Shown piece by piece: positions 53,965 through 63,683 of a stretch of DNA of 64,000 nucleotides; position 1 is the first letter of the stretch; every line of letters starts with the position of its first letter. The stretch covers positions 1 through 64,000 of the forward strand of contig CAKZQG010000044.1 in assembly GCA_937139605.1 (NCBI GenBank), read 5' to 3'. The notes under the pieces were generated by a model. That model searched no databases. It was not told where the DNA came from and was given only the letters and a program-made list of their open reading frames with translations. The position numbers were made by a program, and so were the translations under genes. The stretch comes from an uncultured bacterium (GTDB taxonomy: Bacteria; DRYD01).

Positions 53965-55164
53965 TTAGCTTTCTAGTATAAAATCTATTTTATTAAAACT
54001 ATTTAAACTAGTTAAATAACTATAAACAGGAATTGAATTATTAAAAGCCTGTTCCTCAAGAGTTAATGTATTATCAATTAAATAAATTTCCTTTAGATTT
54101 TTATTTTTAATTAAAATTTCAGTTATATCCATAGACATAGGCCCAATTGAATAAGTTATATAATCTTGTACATCATCATAAACATGAAATAGAAGTTTTT
54201 TAGAAAAAGGTAAGACAGAATAACCGGTATAAACTAAAGCGACCAATCCATTATCTTGCATAACTCCATTAACATCTTTATTTAAATAGCCAACATTTTC
54301 ATTTTTAAAAACCTCCTTAACTCCGATAAAAGGTAATTTAATTTTAATAGAATTCTGAATCCCTAAATCATTTTTCAATTTCAATAACTCATAATTAGGA
54401 GCTATCCCATAAAATAATATACCAATCCTTATAAAATTACTTAATCCTATAATATTAAAAAAATCTCTTAAATTAATTTTATCCAAAGTATTAAAATTAT
54501 TTATATTATAAAAATATTGAATAAATCTAAGAACTCCTGCACTATTTAAAATATGAATATCTATATCTTTAATTTTAAAATTATCTAAGAAATATTTAAA
54601 ATTAGCTAATTGAAAATAGATATCATATATATCATCACTTCTTAAGTGTGTATAAACTCCTTTTATATTAAAAAACTGAAAATTTAAGATCTCATTTATT
54701 TTATTAATTTCATTAAATTTTATACCTGTTCTATTCATTCCAGTATCTATTTCTAATTCAACATCTAAAACAACTTTCTCTTTTAATAAAATTTCCTTTA
54801 AAAATAAAAAATATTCATAACTAAAAACAGAAAAATTAATAATACTTTTATAATTAAAAGCCTGAGAAATTAAATATTCATCAAACTCAGGAAAAAGCAA
54901 TAATACTTTAAAATTATTATTTAATTTCTTTTGATATAGCTTATATTCAAAAAATTCTCTTAAATTATTTAAAGCAATTTTATTAACTAAATCCTTAATA
55001 ATCTCAAAAATTATTTCAAACTGCAACCCATAGGCATTAGATTTTAATACCAATATTAAATCCTTTTTAGTTAATTCCCTTATTATCTTTATGTTATTTT
55101 TAATAATATAGGGATTGAGTATTACAGTTGGATAAGAGATATTCTTTGTTCTACTAATTCGCAT
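53965..55164 (-). CDS. alr: Alanine racemase (divergent)
   Basis: A 399-residue PLP enzyme making D-alanine for peptidoglycan. The PLP lysine is Lys41 in LVLKSNAYGL; the ELEIDTGMNRTGIKF block and the C-terminal IGPMSMDITEI (family CMDxxxV) support the family. The usual catalytic-Tyr segment GYxDGxxR is altered to YTGYSVLPFSKK, so substrate or activity could differ. The ATG lies 43 bases inside gmhA. It is in the kamD-gmhA-alr-infC run. Confidence 0.82.
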   Translation of the reverse strand: MRISRTKNISYPTVILNPYIIKNNIKIIRELTKKDLILVLKSNAYGLQFEIIFEIIKDLVNKIALNNLREFFEYKLYQKKLNNNFKVLLLFPEFDEYLISQAFNYKSIINFSVFSYEYFLFLKEILLKEKVVLDVELEIDTGMNRTGIKFNEINKINEILNFQFFNIKGVYTHLRSDDIYDIYFQLANFKYFLDNFKIKDIDIHILNSAGVLRFIQYFYNINNFNTLDKINLRDFFNIIGLSNFIRIGILFYGIAPNYELLKLKNDLGIQNSIKIKLPFIGVKEVFKNENVGYLNKDVNGVMQDNGLVALVYTGYSVLPFSKKLLFHVYDDVQDYITYSIGPMSMDITEILIKNKNLKEIYLIDNTLTLEEQAFNNSIPVYSYLTSLNSFNKIDFILES

Positions 55165-55709
55165 ATTATATGTTCTATTAGGATATGAGCTTCTTGGATA
55201 CGTTGAGTATTATCATGTTTAACAATAATAGGAATATCAACTAAATCTTTTAAAATCCCTCCATCTTTTCCTAACAAAGCAATAGAAATTATTCCTAAAT
55301 TCTTAGATTTTTTAACGGCATTAATTAAATTAATGGAATTCCCAGAAGTAGAAATAACTAAAAATACATCACCAGGATTCGCTAACGCTTGTAATTGTTT
55401 TTCAAAAACAAATTCAAATCCGAAATCATTAGAAACAGCTGTTAAAATAGAGCTATCAGTAGTTAGAGCAATAGCAGGGATTGGGTTCCTATCTTTTATA
55501 TTTAATCTTCCAATTAGCTCAGCTGCAATATGCTGACTATCAGCAGCAGAGCCCCCATTCCCAGCTATCAATAATTTTTTCCCCAATTTTATAGAACTCA
55601 CTATAACATTAACAGCTTTCAATATATTACTTATTAACTCATCATCATCTAACAAATTATTTTTTAAATTTATGGATTCCTTTATTATCTCCTTTATTTC
55701 CTTAATCAT
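55122..55709 (-). CDS. gmhA: Phosphoheptose isomerase
   Basis: A 195-residue SIS-fold enzyme converting sedoheptulose-7-phosphate to D-glycero-manno-heptose-7-phosphate, the first step to ADP-heptose for LPS. GNGGSAADSQHIAAEL, ISTSGNS and the C-terminal RIQEAHILIEHIICELVE (with conserved His) match the family. Together with the GT9 gene (25513-26502) it indicates heptose-bearing LPS. It ends inside the alr start. Confidence 0.95.
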   Translation of the reverse strand: MIKEIKEIIKESINLKNNLLDDDELISNILKAVNVIVSSIKLGKKLLIAGNGGSAADSQHIAAELIGRLNIKDRNPIPAIALTTDSSILTAVSNDFGFEFVFEKQLQALANPGDVFLVISTSGNSINLINAVKKSKNLGIISIALLGKDGGILKDLVDIPIIVKHDNTQRIQEAHILIEHIICELVEQRISLIQL

Positions 55710-55727
55710 AATTTAATTAATGATAAA

Positions 55728-57362
55728 TTAATAATTAACTTTATGTTGAACTTTAGAAATAATTATTTCTTCAACAGGGTTATAATAATAAGAATTTTTA
55801 ATAAAAACTCCTTCTAAACCTTTCCCTTTGTCTTTAGGTCTTTTAGTATCAGCAAAAACTCCTTCTTCAATAGCTTCAAATAATCCTTTATTATAAACAT
55901 ATTCTAATAGTTCATATGCTTTCTTAAGTAAATAATCTGCACGTTTCTCAATAATCCCTTTATTTCTAATTATAAATTCAAATCCCAAATCTTTAGCTGC
56001 ATTAAAAATATACTTTGTTGATTTTATACTTAAATATCTATCTTGAAGTAATGGGGTATGGATAGCTTCAGTTAATATTCCTACCAAGTGTATATGTTGC
56101 CCCGTAGCAACAGAAACTAAATTAAACATGTTATCAATAACATGCGTATGAAAAATATTACCAGTAACCCATCTAGTTGGTGGCATATACTTTAATGGGC
56201 ACTTAGGGAAAAGATGTCTAATTAATAAAGCTTGTGAAAATTCAAATAAAAAAGAATTAGTTATCTCTGGTCTTATTTCGTAAGCATGTCCCAAACCTAT
56301 TAAATAATCAGGTAAATAACATTTCTTTGCAAAAGCATAATTAATAAAATGAGAAGTAATAACAGTATATCCTTTTTCAAAAGCATCAGCAGTAGTTAAA
56401 TAATTATCTTCCCCCGTATTTATTATTATATCACTTAAATTTATGATTAACCTTGAGAAATACTGATCAATGAATGTCCTAATAGGGTTAATATCTCTAA
56501 AAAGAATTCCATACATACTATCATTAAGCAACATATCTAAGCGTTCAATAGCGGCAATAGCAGCAATCTCAGGCATACATAAGCCAGATGAATAATTAAC
56601 TAACATTAAATATCTATCAGTCATATGATTATCTAAGGTTTGTCTCATTAATTTGAAATTAGCTTGGGTAGCAAAAGTTCCGCCATAACCTTCAGTGGTA
56701 TAACCTTCAGGAACGTAATCTATAAGGCTTTGAGCAGAAGATCTAATAACAGCTATACAATCAGCTCCTTGTTTAACCGCAGAGATAGCTTGAATAGCAT
56801 CTTCAAAGATATTCCCTGTAGCAACTATAACATAAATCCATGGAAGTTTAGGATAATTATACTTATCAATTAATTCTTCCCTTTTTTTTCTTTGATTTTC
56901 CATTAATTCTATTCCATTTAAAGCTATACTTTTTGAAATCTCTTTATATTTTTCTATATTATTAAAAAATTCATCTTTATTTATTTCAATAGGTTTATCT
57001 GTAAAATATAATTCATCTAAGAATTCTTTGATTTTATTTAAATCGGAATTGAATTTAGAGTAAAAATAGGCATAAAAATAAGAGGCACCATATTCTATTA
57101 AATTAGCTTGTTTTAGTTTATCTACAAATATATTAACATAAGGTACTCCTTCTTTATTAGCTCCATTTAGTCCCATTATTCTCAAAATAGCTCTCTCTAT
57201 ACTAACAGTAGATCTCTTTTTTATAACCTCAAATACATCATCAACTATTAAATTAGCTAACTTAATTGATTCCTTTAATAAAGATTTATCAAAATCTAAA
57301 GAAGGATACTTATTTTCCTTTATTATTTTAATTAATTTATTTTCCTTACTAACCTTAGGCAT
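55728..57362 (-). CDS. kamD: D-lysine 5,6-aminomutase alpha subunit
   Basis: A 544-residue subunit of the PLP/adenosylcobalamin aminomutase of anaerobic lysine fermentation, moving the epsilon-amino group to C5. Diagnostic blocks include YVIVATGNIFEDAIQAISAV, KQGADCIAVIRSSAQSLIDY, TEGYGGTFATQ, SGLCMPEIAAIAAIERLD, INTGEDNYLTTADAFEKG, and TEAIHTPLLQDR. The beta subunit (KamE), which carries the cobalamin and PLP sites, is not adjacent and not in the window. Upstream is an S55-type protein gene (10-base gap), downstream gmhA. Confidence 0.95.
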   Translation of the reverse strand: MPKVSKENKLIKIIKENKYPSLDFDKSLLKESIKLANLIVDDVFEVIKKRSTVSIERAILRIMGLNGANKEGVPYVNIFVDKLKQANLIEYGASYFYAYFYSKFNSDLNKIKEFLDELYFTDKPIEINKDEFFNNIEKYKEISKSIALNGIELMENQRKKREELIDKYNYPKLPWIYVIVATGNIFEDAIQAISAVKQGADCIAVIRSSAQSLIDYVPEGYTTEGYGGTFATQANFKLMRQTLDNHMTDRYLMLVNYSSGLCMPEIAAIAAIERLDMLLNDSMYGILFRDINPIRTFIDQYFSRLIINLSDIIINTGEDNYLTTADAFEKGYTVITSHFINYAFAKKCYLPDYLIGLGHAYEIRPEITNSFLFEFSQALLIRHLFPKCPLKYMPPTRWVTGNIFHTHVIDNMFNLVSVATGQHIHLVGILTEAIHTPLLQDRYLSIKSTKYIFNAAKDLGFEFIIRNKGIIEKRADYLLKKAYELLEYVYNKGLFEAIEEGVFADTKRPKDKGKGLEGVFIKNSYYYNPVEEIIISKVQHKVNY

Positions 57363-57372
57363 AATGAATAGA

Positions 57373-60300
57373 TTAGTTTTGATATAACTGTTTTTTTAAA
57401 GAGTTTCCCATTTCATCTTTAATAATTAAATAAAGATTATAGTCTTTATTTTTATATTCTAAATTATCAGGGATTACTCCTTTAAAAATCCATATATTCC
57501 CATTTTTATCAATCAATTTCAAAGGTATTTCAAAAGAATCACTCGGAGCTTCAATAACTAAAGAAACACCGACTAAAGCCTTAGATTCAACTTTAATATT
57601 AATAACTCCATTTTTAATATCAAATGAAATAATCTTAAATTCATCATAATCTATATATAAATTGAATTTAAATTCTTGAATAAAATAATTATCGACATTA
57701 GATAACTTATCATCAATAGTTATTTTAAATTCATAATATCCGCTTTTGTTAATAAAATTCTTTAAATTAGCTAAATCTAAGGTAGTACTTTCAAAAGAAG
57801 GATTATTAAAATCACAAGCATTAGCTTTAACTAATTTTGAATCAACTAATTGCCAATTATTATCTTTAATATTTTTAACAAATAATTTAATATTTAAAAC
57901 ATCTCCATCAAAATCCAAATAAGAAACTTTTAAAGAATTATTAACAGATAGTTTTTTAAATTCATCATTAACGATAATAAAAGGTTTTCTATTATTTTTA
58001 CCTACTAACCCCTTAATAGAATAAACTTCACTATCTTTATATAATATAAGTTTATACTGAAAATACCTATAAGATTTTTTAAAATCATAATCTTTAAAGT
58101 TATTAATCCAATTAGTCCAGGTATTATCAACAATAGGAGAATTCCCAAATCTAACTTGTAAATCTACTTTTCCTTTATAATCTAGAACTATATCGTTTAA
58201 GTACTTATCGGAAGAAACATCAAAAACCTTAGAAATATAGATTCCATAAGAATCTGAGAAATTATAAAAATTAAAAACAGTTTTACTGTTATCAATAAAT
58301 CCTAAATATACATTATCTTTAAAAACGACGGTTTTAATGGGATAAGAAAACAACTCAAAATTAAATATTTTTTCCCAATTTAGATTAAGAGTATTTTGGT
58401 AATTAGCAGTAGCTATACCAAATAAGTTATTTTTATTAATCCTATAAACCTTAGTATCATTAGACTTAATTATTAAATATAAATAATTTTTAAATTGAAA
58501 TATATCAGAGATTTCAGTATTAGTATCAGTAGAAAAACCATCATATAAAACGGGATTATCGAATAAATTTTTATCAAAAACAAAAAGATATCCTCTTGAA
58601 CCAGTACCTACTAATAAATTATTATCAACTACACATAAAGCAGTAATATTCTCTTGAAAAGTATTAAAAGTTTTTAAAGAATAATTATTTAAATTCAATT
58701 TTATTAATATTCCTCCATAACTACCAGCATATAATGAATCATCATCTACAGCTAAATTAGAAATCCCTAAATAAGGGAACTCAAAAACTTTTAATAATTT
58801 AAAGTCATTTAAATTACAAATAATTATCTTAGCAGGGAAGCTAACAGTAGAAAAAATTAGATTATCTTTATAAATAACTATATCAGAAATAGCATAATTA
58901 AAATTAAACCTTAATTCAATATTCCCATTATCTATATTTATCTTTAAAATATTTCCAACATAATCAACTGCTAATAAATAATTCTGATAAACAATAGCAT
59001 TAGAAAAAATATAATCAAAAATATATTCCTTAACTAAATTGAAATTCCTATCATAAATACCAACACAAGTTTTAGAATTATATAAATAACTTAAAGAAAT
59101 AAAATTATCCCTATAAACCAAAACTTTAGAAAAATTCTTATTAATAATAAAATTATTAAAACTTTTATCATATTTTAAATTAGAGAAGTAATTAAGAGAA
59201 ACTCCATTTTGATACCCTTCTACTAAATCAGAATAATTAGATAAATCAATAACATTATCAATATTAACCGATTCTTTCTTAGTTTGTTTAGTCTTAACAT
59301 TTTTTTGTTCTTGAGAATCATTATCTTGCTCCTTATTATATAATATATCCTCTATTTGCTTAAGAATATCTTGATTAGAATCTTTAAAATCAATAGTATT
59401 ATTTAAATTATTAGTATTATAAAAATTATTAAAATTAACAACATAATCTAAAACAGAAGAATAGTATGGATAATAAGAGTTAGAAGTTTCTTTAGAGGTA
59501 GAGTTATCGGATTTCTTTTTGTCAGCTTTAGAGATGTTTCCATTTACATCAAAACTAAAGAAATCCATACCTAATAATATTTTATTTATATCTTTCCTAA
59601 AAACCACAGGATAATATGACAAATATATAAAAGGTAATCTAAAATTAAAATACATTTTGAGGATTTCTTTATAAGTTAAGGGAATAAACTTTTCATTATC
59701 AGTTAATGCGCCCCATAAATTAGTAGCAATAACACAAACAATAGTCTTAGGATTAGAATTAATAAAAACATTAGCATAGCTAAGGAATTCTGTAAAATCC
59801 TTAGGAGGAAGAATAGTTATCCCTAACTTATCAAATATATCATATAAATAATACCCCCCACCTAACCCTAAATAAATAGTCCCATTAGTTTCTTCTGAAG
59901 GTAAAACAACCTCTATTTTATCTCTACCTTCTACAGATGTTAAAGGATTAAAATAATTCAAATTAAATTCTACTTGATTATCCTTAAAATTACTAATATA
60001 TATATTATTGATTATTCCGATATTCAAAGGAGATATATTTAAATTAGCACTTATATATTTTATTTTATTATTTTTACTAGGGATAGAATTAATAAAGCTT
60101 AAATACTTAATTAAATTAGCTAAAATCATATTATAATTTCCATTTATAGAAGGTAAGTATATATTTTGCTCCTTATTATTTTCAAAATAAACCTTAAAAT
60201 TAAGTTCAAAAGGTAAATTCTGATTATCTTGTATATACTTAGAAGAAGCTATATATAGAGTTAATACAGATAAAAATGGTAAATACTTTGAATTATCGAT

Positions 60301-61299
60301 AACTTTACAGTTATAATTTTTTAGAGATTTTCCGTTAAAAGAGATAGAAATATTTAAAGGTATCATATCAGGTTTTTCGTTTAATTTTCCTAAAACTCCA
60401 AAAGGTCCGTCAAATATTAAACTACCTATTAATTTAGAATCATCAGGAATATAAGATAACTTAAAAGATTCATTATATCTATTTATAACAGTAATAACTT
60501 TGGATTTATAAACAGGAGCTTTAAGATTACCAACTGAAAGCATAGGATGCCCAAAAGCTAAAAATACTCCATCTTTATCTAATTTAGTTAATGTTCCTGT
60601 ACCATATATTTTAATATCCCCATCAACTAACGCTACGCTTATACTATCCCCTTCCTTTAATAAACTACTATTATCAACTTCATAAATTTCCTTTGATTTA
60701 TTATATAAACTATATGAATCTTCTAAAACAAAATAATTCTTAATTACCGTATCCTTAATACTACTTATATTATTCAAAATACTATTGTCAATATTATTGT
60801 TATTAAGTTGTTTTAAAATTTCTTTATTAAATTTTTCAAAATAAGGGATATTATAAGAAAACATATATTTTAATTTAGTATTATTTAGATCTAAATTAAA
60901 GTAAGGATAATTTCTAAGTTGGTTCATATATTCAATAGGCATAACAAAAGCAATAGGTTCCTTTTGAAAATCATAACCAGCAAATAAAGCTCCAATTAAT
61001 TTATTATCCTTAAAAACGGGGCTTCCACTCATCCCCGCCGCAACATCTACTTTTACATTTTTCAATCTTATTATATAAACTTTAAAATCAACTGTATCCT
61101 GTATCTTTATAGGATAAGGTTTAATAAATTCTACTTCTATTTCCTGAACCCCATTCCCAATATCCGTTAATAAATAATCCTTACAAAAACTTAAATTAAT
61201 ACCTACCAAAAAATAAATAAATACAATTGCTATTATCTTTAATATACTTTTTATCTTAAAGATATTTTTACCAAAATTTAATGTTATTATTAATTTCAT
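57373..61299 (-). CDS. Large exported S55 (SpoIVB-type) domain protein with beta-propeller
   Basis: A 1308-residue protein. Residues about 1-40 form a signal or anchor. Residues about 45-370 are an S55-type peptidase domain with GMSGSPV (Ser93) and AFGHPM (His251), in the order known from other non-sporulation S55 proteins. A long middle region follows, then a Ser/Asn/Gln/Lys linker (about 615-690). From about 710 to 1010 come repeated strands of the type LLAVDYVGNILKINIDNG, i.e. a PQQ/kelch-like beta-propeller, then a C-terminal Ig-like part (about 1080-1308). It is probably a periplasmic or surface protein of unknown target. Ribosome site AAAGGAG; coupled with surE upstream. Confidence 0.85.
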   Translation of the reverse strand: MKLIITLNFGKNIFKIKSILKIIAIVFIYFLVGINLSFCKDYLLTDIGNGVQEIEVEFIKPYPIKIQDTVDFKVYIIRLKNVKVDVAAGMSGSPVFKDNKLIGALFAGYDFQKEPIAFVMPIEYMNQLRNYPYFNLDLNNTKLKYMFSYNIPYFEKFNKEILKQLNNNNIDNSILNNISSIKDTVIKNYFVLEDSYSLYNKSKEIYEVDNSSLLKEGDSISVALVDGDIKIYGTGTLTKLDKDGVFLAFGHPMLSVGNLKAPVYKSKVITVINRYNESFKLSYIPDDSKLIGSLIFDGPFGVLGKLNEKPDMIPLNISISFNGKSLKNYNCKVIDNSKYLPFLSVLTLYIASSKYIQDNQNLPFELNFKVYFENNKEQNIYLPSINGNYNMILANLIKYLSFINSIPSKNNKIKYISANLNISPLNIGIINNIYISNFKDNQVEFNLNYFNPLTSVEGRDKIEVVLPSEETNGTIYLGLGGGYYLYDIFDKLGITILPPKDFTEFLSYANVFINSNPKTIVCVIATNLWGALTDNEKFIPLTYKEILKMYFNFRLPFIYLSYYPVVFRKDINKILLGMDFFSFDVNGNISKADKKKSDNSTSKETSNSYYPYYSSVLDYVVNFNNFYNTNNLNNTIDFKDSNQDILKQIEDILYNKEQDNDSQEQKNVKTKQTKKESVNIDNVIDLSNYSDLVEGYQNGVSLNYFSNLKYDKSFNNFIINKNFSKVLVYRDNFISLSYLYNSKTCVGIYDRNFNLVKEYIFDYIFSNAIVYQNYLLAVDYVGNILKINIDNGNIELRFNFNYAISDIVIYKDNLIFSTVSFPAKIIICNLNDFKLLKVFEFPYLGISNLAVDDDSLYAGSYGGILIKLNLNNYSLKTFNTFQENITALCVVDNNLLVGTGSRGYLFVFDKNLFDNPVLYDGFSTDTNTEISDIFQFKNYLYLIIKSNDTKVYRINKNNLFGIATANYQNTLNLNWEKIFNFELFSYPIKTVVFKDNVYLGFIDNSKTVFNFYNFSDSYGIYISKVFDVSSDKYLNDIVLDYKGKVDLQVRFGNSPIVDNTWTNWINNFKDYDFKKSYRYFQYKLILYKDSEVYSIKGLVGKNNRKPFIIVNDEFKKLSVNNSLKVSYLDFDGDVLNIKLFVKNIKDNNWQLVDSKLVKANACDFNNPSFESTTLDLANLKNFINKSGYYEFKITIDDKLSNVDNYFIQEFKFNLYIDYDEFKIISFDIKNGVINIKVESKALVGVSLVIEAPSDSFEIPLKLIDKNGNIWIFKGVIPDNLEYKNKDYNLYLIIKDEMGNSLKKQLYQN

Positions 61300-61301
61300 T
61301 A

Positions 61302-62228
61302 TTATTTAACTCCTTTCATAATATTATATTGCTCAAAAGTTTCTTGATAAGTTTTCTTAGCAATTTCTTTCAAAATCTTAAATACTTCTATATAGTTATT
61401 TTTCTTAGTATTAAATAAATTGAAGTCAAAAATTAAAGGAGAAATAGAAATATATCCATTAAAAACTGCTTCAATATCAGTTATAAAAATATTATTATCT
61501 TTATCATAGTTTTCTAAATAATTTTGGATTTTATTAATAACAGAATCATCAAAATTAGCAGGATGTAATTTCCAGTAAATCCAAAAATACCTATTTTCTT
61601 TGGGATCTAATCTAGGTTCCAATTCAGCTTTATGACGATAAAAATCATGGATAGTAATTATTGGGAAACTATCTTTTTTTAATTTTTCAAAAGCAGGAAA
61701 ATTTATATTTAAAAAAACTTTATCAAATAAATTATCATCCATTACATCCTTATAATATTTTACAAATTTATAAATAAATAAACTAGAATAAGAGTAATCA
61801 GGATCATTATATTGAAATAAACTAACAGAAATAGATTTAATATTATTAACAAAGGCTTCAATAGCAGCAGATACTGTTCCAGATATACTTAAATCGTACC
61901 CTAAATTAGGTCCCCTATTTATCCCAGAAACAACTAAATCTACATCTGGTAATAAATACTTACTGCCGATAATAACGCAATCTGCAGGAGAACCCGTAGC
62001 TTCATAGATATCTAATTTCCCATCAGAATAGAGATTTTTTATTTTAACAGGGATTTTATACGTAATGGAATGGCCACTAACACTTCGCTCCTCATTAGGC
62101 GCTATAACTACTAATTTATTTACAAAATCATCCGAATCCTCACTAAAAACCTTATACAATGAAATAATCCCATCCGAATTAACCCCATCATCATTAGTAA
62201 AAATTAAATTTAATTTTCTATTATTCAA
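61302..62228 (-). CDS. surE: 5'/3'-nucleotidase SurE
   Basis: A 308-residue metal-dependent nucleotidase. The N-terminal FTNDDGVNSDGI (metal Asp pair), APNEERSVSGHSITY and SGINRGPNLGYDLSISGTVSAA blocks are complete. It is longer than the usual about 250 residues through the C-terminal part. It lies 2 bases before the S55 protein gene. In many bacteria surE sits with stress-survival genes; here that grouping is lost. Confidence 0.95.
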   Translation of the reverse strand: MNNRKLNLIFTNDDGVNSDGIISLYKVFSEDSDDFVNKLVVIAPNEERSVSGHSITYKIPVKIKNLYSDGKLDIYEATGSPADCVIIGSKYLLPDVDLVVSGINRGPNLGYDLSISGTVSAAIEAFVNNIKSISVSLFQYNDPDYSYSSLFIYKFVKYYKDVMDDNLFDKVFLNINFPAFEKLKKDSFPIITIHDFYRHKAELEPRLDPKENRYFWIYWKLHPANFDDSVINKIQNYLENYDKDNNIFITDIEAVFNGYISISPLIFDFNLFNTKKNNYIEVFKILKEIAKKTYQETFEQYNIMKGVK

Positions 62229-62267
62229 AATAAACCCCCTTCCTTTCTATCTTTATTTAAGATCACT

Positions 62268-63557
62268 TTATTCTTTTTTTATAATATCTTTAACTTTATT
62301 AACAATTTCAAGGTTTCTACTATCAAGAAGTTTCATTAATGTATTAATTACAATTTTATAATTTGCTTTCTGGATTATATTAAGCATCTTTAAAATAATG
62401 TTATCATCATAAAGAAATAATTCTTTTGTAAAAGCTTCTAATTTATTATCGTTTAAAACTATATCAAATTCATCAATAAAATCAAGGATTACATTTTTCA
62501 ATCTATTATTTTCGGTTTTTGTAAAATCTTGAAGAATTTTACCTAAAAGACTATCCAAAATTTCACTATCTTCTTCTTTTTTATTTAACAAATTTCCTTT
62601 AAAAATTTCTTTATTATTTACAAAATTAGCCAAAAAATAATACTTTAAAGCATAATTATTAGATAAATTAGTATAAATATCATTAGTTATTTTTAGTAAA
62701 TTTAGTTTTAAAAAGTATTTTTCATCTTCAAGTTTATCAGCTACATAATTTTCTAAATTCTTATTAATACCAATAATATTTTTAATAATATTCAAAGAAA
62801 AGCAAAGATTTAAAAGGATCAAATTTATTATATTAATTTTATTTTCGTCATCTATATTACTAATAAATGAATTAATAAAATTCAAAGCTTTGTAAATAAA
62901 ATGATTGAGATATTCAAACACAAAAATAGCATTAAATTTTTCTTTGTTTTTATCAATATATTTAATTATATCTAAAAAAGCTTCAAAGAAATTAATAAAA
63001 AAATGCTCCCATTTAGGATAATTAGTCTCATAATAACTCTTTAAAAACTCAAAAGCTTTATCAATATATTTTGAATTATTTCTATAATTTAATGCTAAAT
63101 ATAAAACTACTTCAAATACTTTAATATTAACTAAAAACGGTTTATCTTTATTTAAAAGATTTAAAATTTCATCTATATATCCTATATACCCATATTTTTT
63201 GATAAACTCTAAATACTCTTTTAAACATTCTATATCATTTTCAGATTTTAAATAATTCATAATATCAACTATAAGATCTTTGTAATCCATTAAATATGCT
63301 ATTTTAACTACATATAATCTTATTAAAGAAACATTCGTATAAATCTGATTATAAACTACTTTAGAAATAGAAGAAAATTGGATTCTAAATTTATTAAATA
63401 GTTTTTCATCTTTTTTAATATATAATATAGTTTTATAAATATTTATTAATGTATCCAAAACAACTGAATCTTTATTAGAAGATATATTTTTATACCAATT
63501 ATTAATAACTTCTTTTAGATATAAATCATTTTGTAGTTTAGATAAATCTATTTCCAC
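62268..63557 (-). CDS. Uncharacterised helical-repeat protein
   Basis: A 429-residue protein made wholly of amphipathic helices with HEAT/armadillo-like spacing (for example YLKSENDIECLKEYLEFIKK and the final MLNIIQKANYKIVINTLMKL). No signal, membrane segment, or catalytic motif. No family is recognised. It ends 39 bases upstream of surE and follows the tRNA-Ser gene. Helical solenoids usually bind proteins; partner unknown. Confidence 0.65.
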   Translation of the reverse strand: MEIDLSKLQNDLYLKEVINNWYKNISSNKDSVVLDTLINIYKTILYIKKDEKLFNKFRIQFSSISKVVYNQIYTNVSLIRLYVVKIAYLMDYKDLIVDIMNYLKSENDIECLKEYLEFIKKYGYIGYIDEILNLLNKDKPFLVNIKVFEVVLYLALNYRNNSKYIDKAFEFLKSYYETNYPKWEHFFINFFEAFLDIIKYIDKNKEKFNAIFVFEYLNHFIYKALNFINSFISNIDDENKINIINLILLNLCFSLNIIKNIIGINKNLENYVADKLEDEKYFLKLNLLKITNDIYTNLSNNYALKYYFLANFVNNKEIFKGNLLNKKEEDSEILDSLLGKILQDFTKTENNRLKNVILDFIDEFDIVLNDNKLEAFTKELFLYDDNIILKMLNIIQKANYKIVINTLMKLLDSRNLEIVNKVKDIIKKE

Positions 63558-63571
63558 AGTTTTTATCTATC

Positions 63572-63662
63572 AGGAGGGAAGGGGATTTGAACCCCTGAGG
63601 TAGTGTCAAAACTACCTAGTGGTTTTCGAGACCACCGCCTTCGACCACTCGGCCATCCCTCC
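63572..63662 (-). tRNA. tRNA-Ser (anticodon CGA)
   Basis: A 91-base class II tRNA. Acceptor GGAGGGA/TCCCTCC, anticodon loop CTCGAAA giving CGA, a long variable arm GGTAGT...ACTACC and T loop GGTTCAAATCC are all intact. The CCA end is not encoded. The base after the acceptor stem reads T, whereas bacterial serine tRNAs usually have G here. Confidence 0.95.
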
Positions 63663-63683
63663 ACATCTAATATCTCATAAAAA

